DNA of 64,000 bases from Pegoplata infirma (Eukaryota > Arthropoda > Insecta > Diptera > Anthomyiidae): the NCBI GenBank assembly GCA_963921195.1, contig OY992536.1, positions 319,007,038 through 319,071,037 of the forward strand, read 5' to 3'. Shown here piece by piece: positions 12,115 to 24,960 of this stretch (position 1 is the stretch's first letter; each line of letters opens with the position of its first letter). The notes under the pieces were generated by a model, which was not told the origin of the DNA, did no database searches, and saw only the letters and a program-made list of their open reading frames with translations. A program made the translations under genes and the position numbers.

Positions 12115-12249
12115 GTTGGCTCATTTTCAATTAAAAAGTTGTTTTATTAACAAAAAAATTAATTGTATTGACAAATGAAATAGTTAAATTGTCAACACAA
12201 TTAAATAATTTGTTAATATGACAATATTTTAATTAAAAAAGGAGCCAAC
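12115..12249. mobile_element. 135-bp MITE, GTTGGCTC inverted ends
   Basis: The ends GTTGGCTCATTTTCAATTAA and its imperfect complement ending GGAGCCAAC are flanked by AAT on both sides (12112-12114, 12250-12252), a possible 3-bp target duplication. There is no coding capacity. Confidence 0.6.
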
Positions 12250-12252
12250 AAT

Positions 12253-12918
12253 AGACATTTTTTGTCTCTGTATGATGCCCTAAAGAAAAAAATCCGGCTA
12301 AATCTAATGTGAATGAAATCCTGTATGAGTTTGTATGCATTCTGTTTATTTAACCCTTAAAAGAGATGATGATGTCATTATGAACTAAAAAAAAAATATA
12401 CATAAATCCCTTTAACCCTAAATTTGTTTAAATAAATAAATCTATGAAAGCTTTTCAAATACTTTTGTGTTCTTTTTTCTAAACAAAATTTCTACAAAAT
12501 TCTTTTTCCAAAATAAAAATCGAAAATATATACACTGTAAAGAATATTATAGAAATTAAGAAGTTTTCAACTAGATCATACTCATTTTTTTTTCATATAA
12601 AAGACAAAATATTCTTATAAAAAAATAGATTAAACCAAATACGTATTTAAAGACTATTTGCACAATCAAACTGAAGCAATTTCTAAAATTTAAAAAAGAT
12701 TTTGAAAATTTTAAACATCAGCTGCGGGTAAAATTAAAAAATAATTCTAATTGTTAGTATATTTATCTAGGTTTTTTTTTTTGTAATATCAGTCATATTT
12801 CTGGGACTTAATGACATTTTTGTGCTGGAACTCAAGCCGTTAAGTTTATTTTTTAACCAAACTTTATTGAAAGTATGCATCTTTGCTTTATTTGGCCGTG
12901 CTGTGTCATTTATTTACA
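12253..12918. other. AT-rich intron, nothing recognisable
   Basis: Only short open frames and simple sequence are present. No feature is supported. Confidence 0.4.
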
Positions 12919-12920
12919 TA

Positions 12921-13292
12921 CAGTGCCGGTCATAATAATAGCACCACGTAGGAGTTCCCCTATCTATCAAAAGAAATAAAATTGTAGTAGTTTTTTTTTA
13001 GTAATTTCCAATGAATTTAAAGTAGTTAACAGCAAAATTTTTCTTATTTTTTTAGAATTGTAAACTTTATTTTTACAATGATCGATTTTATGAGAAAGTC
13101 TGAAGACGTTTTTAAAAATGGCGCCTATTTGGGGGCCCGTTAAAGAAAGTAAGGAACAAGTTTTAGCCGAAGTTTTTATGTTTTAGAAAGTTGGTGTAGA
13201 CCGTAGATCGTACGTTGGTGTAGATCGTTAAACACACATTTATACAGTTCTGAAAAAAAATATGAATGGTGCTTTATTTTTACCCAGTACTG
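12921..13292. mobile_element. Tc1/mariner-type MITE, TA-flanked
   Basis: The left end CAGTGCCGGTCATAATAATA is matched by the complement of the right end (TTTTACCCAGTACTG, ending 13292). Both are flanked by TA (12919-12920, 13293-13294). CAGT ends and TA duplication are typical of Tc1/mariner elements. The interior contains a GGCGCC motif and relates to the satellite that follows. No transposase is present. Confidence 0.7.
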
Positions 13293-13699
13293 TATATTTA
13301 CAGGTAATTTTAAGAACATTTTTTTCTTTTTTGTATTGTAAACTTTATTTTGACAATCCTCGATTTTATGAGAATGTCCGAAGACAGTCTAAAAATGGCG
13401 CCCATTTAGGGGCACCATTAAAAAAGACGAGAAAAATATTTGTAATTGAAATTTCTTTGTTTTGAAAAGTTTGTAGGTTGTTTTAGGTCGTTAGACACAT
13501 ATTTGACTATATATTAAATAAAGGCAAACACCATAAAACTGCAAAAAAAATATCGTAGGGAGATACAATCTAAAGCATTCTTAATAAGAAATAAGGCTCA
13601 GTTCACACGCCCTTAAAAGGCTCTAAGGGTTGGTCGGCGCAAGACGTTGGGGGACACTTTTACCTTACGATAAATGTTGTTAATTTTGATTTTTGCACT

Positions 13700-14098
13700 T
13701 CAGTCATAAAATTTTAGTCCCCTGGGTCCAAGTGCAGGACATTGAACGTCTTCTGACATAAAAGTATTTCATTTGTTAAACAAAAATACAAAAAAACTGT
13801 AAAAATTGATTTCTTAAGAAGTTGGTTTAGTTCTTGAAGTAGGAACTTTTTTCCGCTAATCCGATTTTGCCCATTTCCGAACTTTACCAGCCTATACGAC
13901 ATATTCATGCTAAACTTCAGGAGTCTACCTCCTTTAGTTTGGACTGTATCGAGCTTTTAATAGACAGACGGACGGACATTTATAGAACGTCTTAGAATCA
14001 ATCATGGATCAATATAAAATACCCAACCGATATTTCGATGCGTTACACACGTAATGACAAAGTGAGTTTACCACCATGCTGTGGTTAGAGGGTATAAA
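13700..14098 (-). repeat. dispersed GTCCGTCC-type repeat fragment
   Basis: The reverse-orientation copy has GACAGACGGACGGACAT at about 13962 and ends GAGGGTATAAAAA at 14098. The part at 13710-13910 has an inverted relative at 23640-23835 (shared TGCACTTG..CCCAGG, ACAAATGAAA, GGGCAAAATCG). The minus-strand frame at 13714-13908 is chance. Confidence 0.6.
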
Positions 14099-16914
14099 AA
14101 CTCAATGTTCGAATTTTTAGGTGAGCAAATTTGGTAGAGTGCTATAAAATTTTGTTAAAAATTCAGTTATTTAAATTTATTTGGCGCATATTAAGAGGCA
14201 CCATAAAAACAAACGTGAATATTTTTTGCATCCAAAATTTGTCTAGGAATTTTCTTCTGTCCTGGAGATTCTTTGCTGATAAAATTTTTAAAAACTGCGT
14301 AAAAATGAATACAATCATTAAAATTTATTTGGCGCCCATTGGAGGGCCCAAAATTTCTTTGCGTAAATTCTTGAAAAACTAATTCAAATTGAATTCCGTC
14401 ATATTAATTTACTTGGCGCCCGTTAAGGGGATTCATAAAAAAGCAATAACAATTTTTGTATCCAAAATTTTTTCGAAATTTTTTACCTTGCGGGAAATTA
14501 TTTTTTGAATGATTTTTTTAAAACTGAGTTCCTACGAATTCAATCATTTAAATTTATTAGGCGCCCATTTGAGGGAGCTTTTAAAATTAACAAAAAAATA
14601 TTTGTATCAAATCTATGACCGTATCATTGAATAATTCTTTCAAAACTAACAAAATAAATGCAGTCATATTCAGTTATTTGAGTTTATTTGGCGCCTTTAA
14701 AGTTGCGCCATAAAAAAAAAACGAAACATTTTTTGAAAATTTCTTTCTTTGGAAATTTTCTACTGTGCTGGAAATTCTTTTTTTGTATAAATTTAAAAAA
14801 AAACTGAGTTGAACTGAATTCAATTATTTAAATTTATCTGGCGTTCATTTGGGTACTTTTTTAAAAATGAATGAAAAAATGTTTTGTTTCGAATCTATGA
14901 CCGTGTCAGATTGTTAAAAACTAAGTCAAAGTGAATTTAGTCATATTCAGTTATATTGAATTTATTTAGCGACTATTAAGGGGCTCCATCAAAACAAACG
15001 TCAACATTTTTTGAATCCAAAAATTCTTTGGAAATTTTTTACTGTGCTGGAGATTCTTTTTTGTATAAATGTTTAAAAACTGAGTTCAAGTGAATTTAAT
15101 TATTTAAAAATTTTATTGGCGCCCATTTTAGGACCCTTATAAAATGAATGAACAAATCATTGAAAAACTTGTAAAAATTAAGTTAAAGCGAACTTAGTCC
15201 TATTAATTTGTTTGACGCCTATAAAAGGGCACCATAAAAAAAAAATTTTTTTAACAAATATTTGAATTTGTTTAGCGTGGATTTAAAAGTTATCGAAAAT
15301 GTTCCACTTTGTTGTGTACTCGCCGGAATATGACAATATCTTGTCATATTCCCCATAAAGGGGCGCCATATAAAAAAAACGAGAAGATTTTTTTATCAAA
15401 AATTTTGAGGAAATTTTCTACTTTGCAATAAATTTTTTTTAATGAATTATTTTAAAACGGAGTGAATTCAGTTATATAAATTTATTTGGCGCCAACTTGG
15501 AACCGCATAAAGTAAAGACAAAAAACTGTTGCTTCCATTTTATAATTTCGCCTTAGTTACTACCATTTTATAATTTCGCCTCAGTTCTTTAAGACCTAAG
15601 TCAAAATTAATTCAGTTATTCGAATATATTTGGCGCTCAGTAAGGGGCCGCAAAGATAAATTGAGAAAACTTTATTATCGAAAATTTTTTGGACCATTTT
15701 CTACTTTGCTTTAAATTCTCTTTTAAAAAATAACAAAATTTTGGGTACAAAATTTTTTAAAAATTATCCACTTTGTTATACACTGTTAGCCGGAATTAGA
15801 CGATATCATTCAGAAATTATTGTTTTGCATCAAAGCTATGAAGTTGTTTTCATAAACTGGTCAAATGTATTCAGTTAATTGAATTTATTACCCGCCCATA
15901 ACGGGGCGCTTAAAAAAACGAGAACATTTTTGTATTAATTTTTTTTTTAGAAATTTAATGCTTTGTAATAAATAAATTTTTTATTTGAATGAATTCTTTT
16001 AGAACGGAGTGAATTCACTTATTTAAATTTGTTTGGCGTCTATTTGGGGGTTCATTAAAACGACAAAAAAAAAAAAACAGTTGTTTCATCATTTTGCATG
16101 AATTTCTTAAAATTCTTATTCAAAATTATTTCAGTTATTCGAATTTTTTTGGCTCCCATTAAGGGGCACGATAAATAAATTGAGAAAACAGTTTGTATCC
16201 AACATTATTTTGAACATTTTCTACTTTGCTTTAAAATTCTCTTTCGAAAAAGAACAAAACAATTTTGGATTCGAATTTTTTGAAAATTTTACACTGTTAG
16301 CCGGAATAAGACATCTTTCAGAAATTGTTATTTCGTATTGAATATTTAAGCTTTTTGTTTTTTCATGAACTGCATAAAAAAACTAAGTCAAACTGTATTC
16401 CGTTATTTGAATTTATGGGCGCCATATCAAAAAAACATTTTTGCATCAAAAATTTTGTTTGAAAATTTTTAATTTTGCAATAAATTCTTTTAAAAAGGAG
16501 TGAATTCAGTTATTGAATTGAATGAATTTCTTAAAATCTAAATCAAAATTATTTCAGTTTTTTAAACATATTTGGCGCCCATTAAGGGGCTCCTTAAATA
16601 AATCAAAAAAACTGTATCCAATATTCCTTTGAACATTTTCTACATTGCTTTAGATCTCTGTCGAATAAATTCTTATGTCAAAAGGAATGCAGTTGTTTTA
16701 ATTTATTTGGCGCCTAATTGGGGGCTTAATCAAAAAGGGCGAAAAAAACTTTTTGTATTCGATTTTTTTTATTTTATTTTTACTTTTCTGCAGTCAAATT
16801 GAATTCAGTTAATTTATTTGGCGCCTATTAAGGGTTCCACAAGAGATAAAAACGAGAAATTTTTTTGTATCTACTTTGCTTTATGTTCCCTTTCGAATAA
16901 ATTTTTTAAAACTT

Positions 16915-17433
16915 ACAAGGAAGTGTCACCTGCCGATCTTTATGGAATTGGTTTTATTTTGTAGAGCAAGGAAAATAAAGGGACAGGTATTTTTTTTAGC
17001 GGCTCAAATTCACATTTAGGGGGTGAAAATGAGGTGGGAAGAAACGATAATTTTTCAGTTTTTTGAGTTTATCTCCTTTATTATACAAAGAAAACTAGTC
17101 ATGTTACATAAAAAATGAAAGGTCCAAATGAAACCTATCTTCGTGTGCAAAGAAAGTGTCCAAACATGCAGAACTTTTCATCATATTGAGTAAAAGGCAA
17201 AAATTTTAGGAAATTTTTGTTAATAAATCGAAAAATATTTACTTTTTTTGCACGTTGTTGGCATCACGAGATAGGCATTTTAAATAGGTCAACTTCCCCC
17301 CCATACAAATCGGCTCCCCTAAAAATGAGTTTGGGCTGCTAAAAAAAAATACGTGTCAAATTAATTTTCGTTTTGAACAACATATCCAAATTTCATGAAG
17401 ATCAGAGGGTGACACCAGGGGGACTCTCCTTGT
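16915..17433. mobile_element. ACAAGGGAAG MITE, copy 1
   Basis: This is a palindromic non-coding element with ends ACAAGG...CCTTGT and internal arms containing TACGTGTC and GACACC. It is shorter than the other copies and inserted in the GGCGCC satellite. See copies at 22155, 43306 and 62130. Confidence 0.75.
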
Positions 17434-17820
17434 TAGTCAAAAGGTACTCAGTTATTTGAATTTATTTGGCGCCCAGTTGGGTGCCTTATTGAAAAAGGAC
17501 GAAAAAACTTTTTTGTATTAAATTTTTTTCATTAAGTTATTCACTTTGCTGTAAACCGTTAGCCACGTATATGAAAATATTAAAGTGGTGCTATATTTTT
17601 ACCCAGAATCAGTAAAAAGCTTCAGCTTGCACAAAATTTAGCTAAAATTGCATTAGAAAATCCCTTAGAATCTATGAATGGGTCAGAGCTTTAAAGATTG
17701 ATATCTTTTTTGAGTAAATTACTTAACGAATATGTCAATGTGAACAAAGCCATTTATATTAATTTGGCGCCCATATGAGGGCCCAAATGAAAAACGACGA
17801 AAAAACTTTAAAACCAAGGC

Positions 17821-19868
17821 ATTTTAAAACATTAATTTAAATTCAGACAAATATAATTGAAGTTAAATAAAAATTTTAAACTAAAGAAAAGAAATTTAAA
17901 AATTTCGAAAATATTAAAATTTAAGAAAATAATTGTTTAAAATCGGAAACGATCAGGTGGAATTTAAAAGTAGTTTCACCTGAATTTCATTTCATTTCCC
18001 GAGTAAAAAAGTTTATATATAATTATATATAATTTGATAAAATTATATATAATTATATATATTTGATAAAATTCGATAAAATTATATATAATTTGATAAA
18101 ATTATACATAATTATATCCGATTTTTTTTATATAAAAATTTTATAAAATTATATCTAATTATATATAATTTGATAAAATTTTATAAAATTATATAAAATT
18201 ATATAAGATTTGATAAAATTTTATATAAAAAAAATTCGGATATAATTTCATATAATTTTATCAAATTATATATAATTTTATATAATTTTATCAAATTTTT
18301 TGAAAACAAAAACTTCTTTATATAATTATATAAAATTATATATAAAACTTTTTTACTCGGGTTCTTTTAAATTTTAATAAATTTCGAATTTAAATAATTT
18401 CGATTTGTCTTAAGCTGAATTTCAATTGATTTCATTTGAATTTTAATTGAAATTTTATTTATAAATTTCTGTTTTACAGTTGGAAATGAAAAAATTAAGA
18501 GATGATTGTGTAAATAGTCTTTCTTTTCAAATTAAAAATATAAATAAAATTATGTTTAAAAATTGTATAAGAAATATAGAAAAAAAAGTAGTTTTCAGTT
18601 TAAAAATTTTCTATAAAAATTAAAAATCATTTATGTTTTTTTTTGTTGCTATTTGATAATTTAAATTGAAATGTTGCTATATAAACAAATTATAAAAAAT
18701 AAATACGTTTTTCAAAATCATTTTTTCTTCCGGTTTGTTTCTTGCTATTTTTTTAAATCTTTAATTAAAATTTTAAGAGAATTCTTTAAAAGTTTCTTTA
18801 AAAACAACCTAACCTTAATATTATTTTTATAAAATATATTCTTTATGTTCGAGCAATAATTAAATTTAAAAAAAATTGTTTAAAAATTTGCTGGATTTTT
18901 TTTTTTTTTTGTATGTAATTAAAATTTAATATAACTAATTTTTTAAATTATAAACTACGGTTTTTTTTTGTTTTGTTTTTTTGTGGATATTTAAAAAAGA
19001 TAAAACAATATGGTTTTAACAATTTAAAAGACGGAGCCAGCATGCAAATATCGACCAACTGTAAAAATGTTTACAATAATAAAATAATAAAAAAATAATC
19101 AACAAATCAAATTACACAATTTCAATAATAAAAAAAAATCAAATGTTAAACTCTGGTTTTTTAACTAATGGTTAAACATTAGACAAATGATTGAACGAAA
19201 AAAAAAATAAATGTTTTAGTTGTTTTAATTAGCAAATTAAAAGCAGAAATTATTAAGAAAAAGGCGTTTGTTAAAAATTAAAAAAAAAAAAAAAAATATT
19301 AAAGCAAAATTAAAATTAATTAAAGAAATGTGTGATGTGCTGATTGAAATGAAAAATCATTAAAAATTAAATAAATTATCGAAAAAAAATATTCAACAAA
19401 AACCCTAAATTACAAAAAATAAAAAAAAAAATTGCCATGGCACTAGAAAAATAAATAAATTATATTAAAAATTATAAAAAATGATAAATAAATTGTTAAA
19501 AGAATTTAAAATAAATAAATAAAAAAACAACCTTCGTAACAAATTTAAATACATATTAAATATTAAATGAAAAAAAAAAGACAAATGTAACAAATAATAA
19601 AAAAAATGCATTTTAAATTAATACTTTTTAAGCCACTTTAAAAACAAAATAAATCTCATATCCCTCATTTTTTGGCGTTCTTTTCAAATTTCTTTTAAAT
19701 AATAAATTTTTATAAAAATATATTGCCACTAGAATTGTTACATTTTGTAAATAAAACCTTATACAACCAAAACCTATATATTTAAAAAAAAAATCCTCTC
19801 ATAGTTACTTAAATTTAATGATGTTTTTTTTTTGAGAAAAAATAAAAAAAACACAGTGAAATTTTAAT
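17821..19868. other. AT-rich intron with ATTATATATAATT palindrome cluster
   Basis: Section 18010-18360 repeats AAAATTATATATAATTTG and its complement. The rest is A/T-rich with no exon, RNA gene or TE terminus that I can support. Confidence 0.5.
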
Positions 19869-19871
19869 AAA

Positions 19872-21570
19872 AATTTGCTAAAAAACTGTTTTGCTAAAAA
19901 CTACTAGTTTTGCTCAAAACTATTAGTTTTGCTAACACTACTTGTTTTGATAAAAACTACTAGTTTTGCTAAAAACTATTAGTTTTGCTAAAACTATTAG
20001 TTTTGCTAAAAACTGCACGTTTTACTAAAACCTACTAGTTTTGCTTAAAACAACTAGTTTTGCTTAAAACAACTAGTTTTGCTAAAAACTACAAATTTTT
20101 CTAAAACTACTAGTTTTGCTAAAACCTTCTAGTTTTTCTAAAACCTAATAGTTTTCCTCAAAACTGCTAGTTTTGCAAAAAAAAAAAACTACTAGTTTTG
20201 CTAAAAACTGCTTGTTTTGCTAAAAACTACTAAATTTGCTAAAAACTGCTCGTTTTACTAAAAACTGCTCGTTTTACTAAAAACTACTAGTTTTCCCCAA
20301 AACTACTAGTTTTGCTAAAAACTATTATTTTTGCTAAAAACTACTAGTTTGACTAAAAACAACTAGTTTTACTAAAACCTAATAGTTTTTTTCAAAATTA
20401 CTAGTTTTTCTAAGAAGTAGTAGTTTTGCTAAAAAATACAATTTTTGCTAAAACTACTAGTTTTGCTAAAAGCTACTACTTTTGCTAAAAAACTATTAAG
20501 AGTTAGTAAAAACTAATAGTTTTGTTAAAATTAATAGTTTTGTTAAAATTACTAGTTTTGTTAAAAACTACTATTTTTGATTAAAAAAAAAAACAGACAT
20601 GAGCACGAATGCATTTAAAAGTCGTTAGAGACATTCTAAAAAGTTAGAATGAAAAAATAATTCGATTCTATCCGTTCAGCTCATACATGGAGACGACAAG
20701 TCACAGCTGAAGCAACAACTCTGAACACCAGTTGGAGCGAAATGAAAAATATTGCGATGGACAGATCAAAATGGAGAGATTTTGTTGGGGCCCTATGCTC
20801 CTTATAGGAGCTTCGGGAACATATGTATATATATCCGTTCAAAAGGAATAAAAATGTATAATTCTAAAATACATTTTAAAAACTGTCAAAATGTTTGTAA
20901 AAAAATTTTTGCCAAAAAGTTTTTTGTCGAAAAAAAAAAAAAATTTTGTAAAAAAGTTTTTGTCATAAAGCTTAAATTTTTTTTTATTTATTTATTGAAT
21001 TTACTACTACTTTTGCTAAAAACTAAAACCTAATAGTTTTATTCAAAACTACTAGTTTTGCTAAGAAGTAGTAGCTTTGCTAAAAAAATACTATTTTTGC
21101 TAAAACTACTAGTTTTGCTAAAAACTAATAGTTGCTTTAAACTAATAGTTTTGTTAAAATTTCTATAGTAGTTTTGCTAAAAACTATTAGTTTTGCGAAA
21201 AAAAACGGACAAAACGCACGAATGCATTTAAAAGTCGTTTAGACACATTCTTAAAAGTTAGAATGAAAAAATCATTCTGTTCTACCGGTTCAAAAGGAAT
21301 GAAAATGTAATATTCTAAAATACATTTTGAAATTTTCAAAATGTTTGTAAAAAAATTTTTGCAAAAAATTTTTTTTGTCAAAAAAAAAAAAAAAATTTAA
21401 AAAAAGTTTTTTGTCGAAAAAAAAAAACAAATTTTGTAAAAAAGTTTTTGTCATAAAAAAAGCTTAAAATTTTTTTATTTATGTATTTATTTATTGAATT
21501 TACCACTACTTTTGCTAAAACCAACTAGTGTAGCTTAAAACTAATAGTTTTGTTAATATTACTAGTTTTG
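19872..21570. repeat. 19-bp CTAAAAACTACTAGTTTTG minisatellite plus ~380-600 bp higher-order units
   Basis: 19872-20590, 21001-21200 and 21505-21570 are degenerate 19-bp units, mostly the ACTAGT variant. Between them a longer unit recurs at 20594, 21196 and 21572: GAGCACGAATGCATTTAAAA, the hairpin CATTCTAAAAAGTTAGAATG, CCGTTCAAAA, then A/T runs. The frames at 20752-21033 and 21187-21381 are chance. Confidence 0.75.
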
Positions 21571-22154
21571 CGAAAAAAACGGACATGAGCACGAATACAT
21601 TTAAAAGTCGTTTAGAGACATTCTAAAAAGTTAGAATGAAAATATCATTCTGTTCTATCCGTTCAAAACAAATGAAATTGTAATATTCTAAATTACTGTG
21701 CTCTAAAGCGTATAAATCAAATGATTATTTTCACGAAATTTAACTTTTTTTGACAAAAAAAAAAAAGATTTTTAATTTTTTTTTTTTACATTTTTTTTTT
21801 AGTTAATTCTTTTTCTCATATGGCTCAAATTTGTCAAAATGCTTGTAAATTTTTTTTTTTAAAAAAAAAAAATAAAAATTTTTTAAAAAAAAGTTTTTGT
21901 CAAAAAGCTTATTTTTTTTTAATTTTTCTGTAGTAAATTCCCAGATTCTGAATTCAGATTTGAGGCATGATTCATTTGAAAATTTTTCACAGACATATGC
22001 TTAAAGAAAAATTTTAAGATTCTGTAACATTTTCCCAATAAAAAATTCAGAGGCTGTAAAGTATTAGAAAAGCTTTTTTCATTTGTGAAATTTGTACTAT
22101 ATAAAAATTATCAGATTCCAATACATTTAAATCTAGAAAATTTATTTGATACTG

Positions 22155-22756
22155 ACAAGGGAAGTCTCCCTGGTGTCACCCTCCGATCTTCATGAAATTT
22201 GGATACGTTGTTAAGAACGAAAATTTATTCGACACGTATTTTTTTTCAGCGGCCCAACCTCATTTTTAGGGGGGGTCGATTTGTATGGGGGGAAATTGAC
22301 ATTTTTCAGTTTTTTACGACTTACGCCTATTTAAACAAAATTAATATAGACATGTGTGGTATCAGATTAAAGGTATTAAAAATATCTATCTCGTGGTGCT
22401 AACAACGGGCCAAAGAACTTAATATTTTTCGACTTATTAACAAAAATGTCCTAAAATTTTGGTATTTTACTCAATATGACGAAAAGTTGTGCATGTTTGG
22501 ACATGTTCTTAGCACACGTAGATAGGTTTTTAAAAGACCTTTCATTTGGTATGTAACATGACTAAGTTTCTTTGCAAAATATAGGAGATAAACGAAAAAA
22601 ACTGAAAAATGGTCTTGTCTTCCCCCCTCCTTTTTACCCCCTAAATATGAATTTGGGTCGTTAAAAAAAATACGTGTCCCTTTATTTTTTCTGATCTAAA
22701 AAAATAAAACCAATTCCATAAAGATTCGCGGGTGACTCTAGGGAGACTTCCCTTGT
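22155..22756. mobile_element. ACAAGGGAAG MITE, copy 2
   Basis: The ends ACAAGGGAAGTCTCCCTGG and GGGAGACTTCCCTTGT (complement) bound a ~600-bp palindromic element. Internal arms have GACACGTATTTTTTT and AAAAATACGTGTCCC. It is non-coding. The small frame at 22199-22402 recurs in the other copies only because the copies are alike. Confidence 0.8.
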
Positions 22757-22759
22757 GAG

Positions 22760-24215
22760 CCTTTTTTTTTACTGAAAAATTCTAATATTAAGAAAAAATT
22801 CGTCGTATAGAAAAATCCCAAATTAAGAGGCATCATTCGCAAAAAAACTTCTCAGGTTCTGAGTTTTCTTGTCCTTCAAAAAACTTTTTCCTTTGAAAAA
22901 TACTCGGATTCTGAGATATCTTTTCTACAGAAAAGTTCTGGAATTCCGAAAGTTCTTCCTACACCAAAACATTTTTCTATAGAGATCTATCTATTCTCAA
23001 AAAAATATTTATAGATATTTACCTGAGATAAGTAAAATTTTTTATCGTTTAACATTTTTAAGGGGATTTTCTAGGTTCTGAGACATTTTTCCTAAAGAAA
23101 AAGTATTCTGAGACATTTGTCCTACACTCAAAAAATTGTGTTAGTAAAATCCACTGAAAATGTCAGTTAAAATAACTACTTTGTAAGTTGTTTTGGGGTC
23201 AACTACTTTTTCAGTTAAATCAACTAACAATGTTAGTTATTTTAACTGACAAAAAACAACTAACTTATGTAGTAAAAACTACTTACATTTGTAGTCATAA
23301 CAACTAAAATGTAGTAAAAATATAATAATCAATATATAACTTTTTTTTCAAAAAATTTTTCGGCAAAAAAATTAAAGACCAAATTTTCGAAAAAATTGAA
23401 GACGAAATTTTTTCCAATTTTTTTTTTTTTTAAATTGTAAAAAAAATTCTCAAATCTTTCCTGAAGAAAATTCTCAAATTTTTCCTAAAAGTTCACAGAC
23501 TTTTTTTATGAAAAAATAATATTTTTTTGAAACTTTCTTCATATTCTGAGTAATTTTTATATCCTCCAACTACAGTGTAGGGTATTCTCACTTTTTGAGC
23601 TACTCCCGGAAATTGGGCACGAATAGGTCTAATAGTCATTGGCAGTTTAAGTTCGTTAACGGGCAAAATCGAACCAGAGGAAAAAAGTTTCTCCTTAAAG
23701 AACTTAAATAACCTCTGAAAAAATTCCGTTTTTTACAGATTTTTTTTTTTGTATTTTTGTTTAACAAATGAAAAATTTTTTTGATTAACAAATGAAAAAA
23801 TTCAAAGTCCTGCACTTGAACCCAGGAGATTGGAAAATGTATTTTTTTCGGTGCGCCCTCTCTTGAGGGCGTGGATAGTACAAAATAAGTTAATAAGTTA
23901 GTGCAAAAAGCCTTATAAATGAATTTCTAAACATTTTTCACGAGAGAGAAGGTGTGCCCCATCGGCCCTCCCACCCAAAAAAAGTCCCTGCATTTTTTTT
24001 TACATGTAGAATGGTATAAAAGTTTCGTCAGAGCCGAATTCAAAACTCTCACGTGTTTTCTATAGAAAAAGTCTCAGATTCTGATACATTTTTTAAACAA
24101 AAATTCTCAAATATTTGCTGAAAAAAAAATTTCAGACTTTTCCTATAGAAATATTCTTAACAGTTTTTCTATATAAATATTCAAAGCTTCCGAGACGTTT
24201 TCCCTATAGAAAAAT
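22760..24215. repeat. degraded minisatellite and dispersed-repeat debris
   Basis: Scattered CTCAGATTCTGAGA-like words occur at 22860-23115 and 24055-24215, and palindromic GTTAGTTATTTTAACTGAC repeats at 23110-23330 (inverted relative of 7975-8125). Dispersed-repeat sequence lies at 23570-23840. There is no gene. Confidence 0.55.
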
Positions 24216-24359
24216 TTCAAGAAATTTTCATTTTGTTGTTTAATGGCATTCTAAACATTCTAATTCGCAAACACTGTACTCTAAAAAAGTGGTGTAATCT
24301 GAAGCGAATGATTGGTGTCAGCGAAGAAAGAAATATACATCCCTGCACATGTCTGCTTT

Positions 24360-24685
24360 GCAAAAAGTCAGTTTTGCTAAAAAAAAACTACCAGTTTTGC
24401 TACAACTAAAAGTTTTGCTGAAAACTGCTAGTTTTACAAAAAAAACAACTAGTTATGCTTAAAATTACAACTTTTGCTAAAAACTTTTTGTTTTACTAAA
24501 AACTACTAGCTTTACTAAAAACTACTAGTTTTACTAAAAACTGCTAGTTTTATTAAAAAAACTACTAGTTTTGCTTAAAATTACAATTTTTGCTAAATAC
24601 TTTTAGTTTTGCTAAAAACTACTAGTTTTGCTTTAACTACCAGGTTTTCTAAAAACTCTTGATTTTGCTTAAACTAGTATTATAA
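24360..24685. repeat. 19-bp minisatellite block
   Basis: Degenerate CTAAAAACTACTAGTTTTG units lie immediately downstream of the short how 3' end. Confidence 0.7.
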
Positions 24686-24960
24686 ATTATTTTTTTTTTA
24701 TAAAATTACACTGTGTATTTTCTTTAATTTTCTCAAAAATGATGCATTAGTGATGTATGCAAAGAAAATAAAATATTATTGCTCGCTTGTTTTTTTTTAG
24801 AAAATTTCGATTCGATTATTAATATTCTGTGTTATATCAGATATTAAACAAAAAAATAGTTAAATGAATTAAGGCTTTTTTTTTGTAATAAACTAGAATT
24901 TTTTTGTTTAAAAAAACAAAATAAAATACATATAGAGAAAGAGAAATAGTAAAAAAATGC

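Larger units (their letters stand above)
13040..17820. repeat. GGCGCCCA-TTAA-GGGGC degenerate satellite
   Basis: About two dozen degenerate units, commonly 90-150 bp apart, each carry TTTATTTGGCGCCCATTAAG or a variant. These alternate with GAATTCAGTTATTTGAATTT and TTTCTACTTTGCTNTAAATTC. Some units contain GCCGGAATATGAC. A degenerate relative of the right MITE end (GGTGCTATATTTTTACCC) lies at 17586-17605. The array is interrupted by a dispersed-repeat fragment (~13700-14098) and a MITE (16915-17433). The open frames at 13262-13465 and 14131-14382 are chance. Confidence 0.75.

Noticed and set aside
22199..22402. 67-codon frame MDTLLRTKIYSTRIFF, with a near-identical frame at 43619-43822
   Set aside because: The similarity reflects copies of the same MITE. 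The frame is not kept in copy 4 and has no domain.
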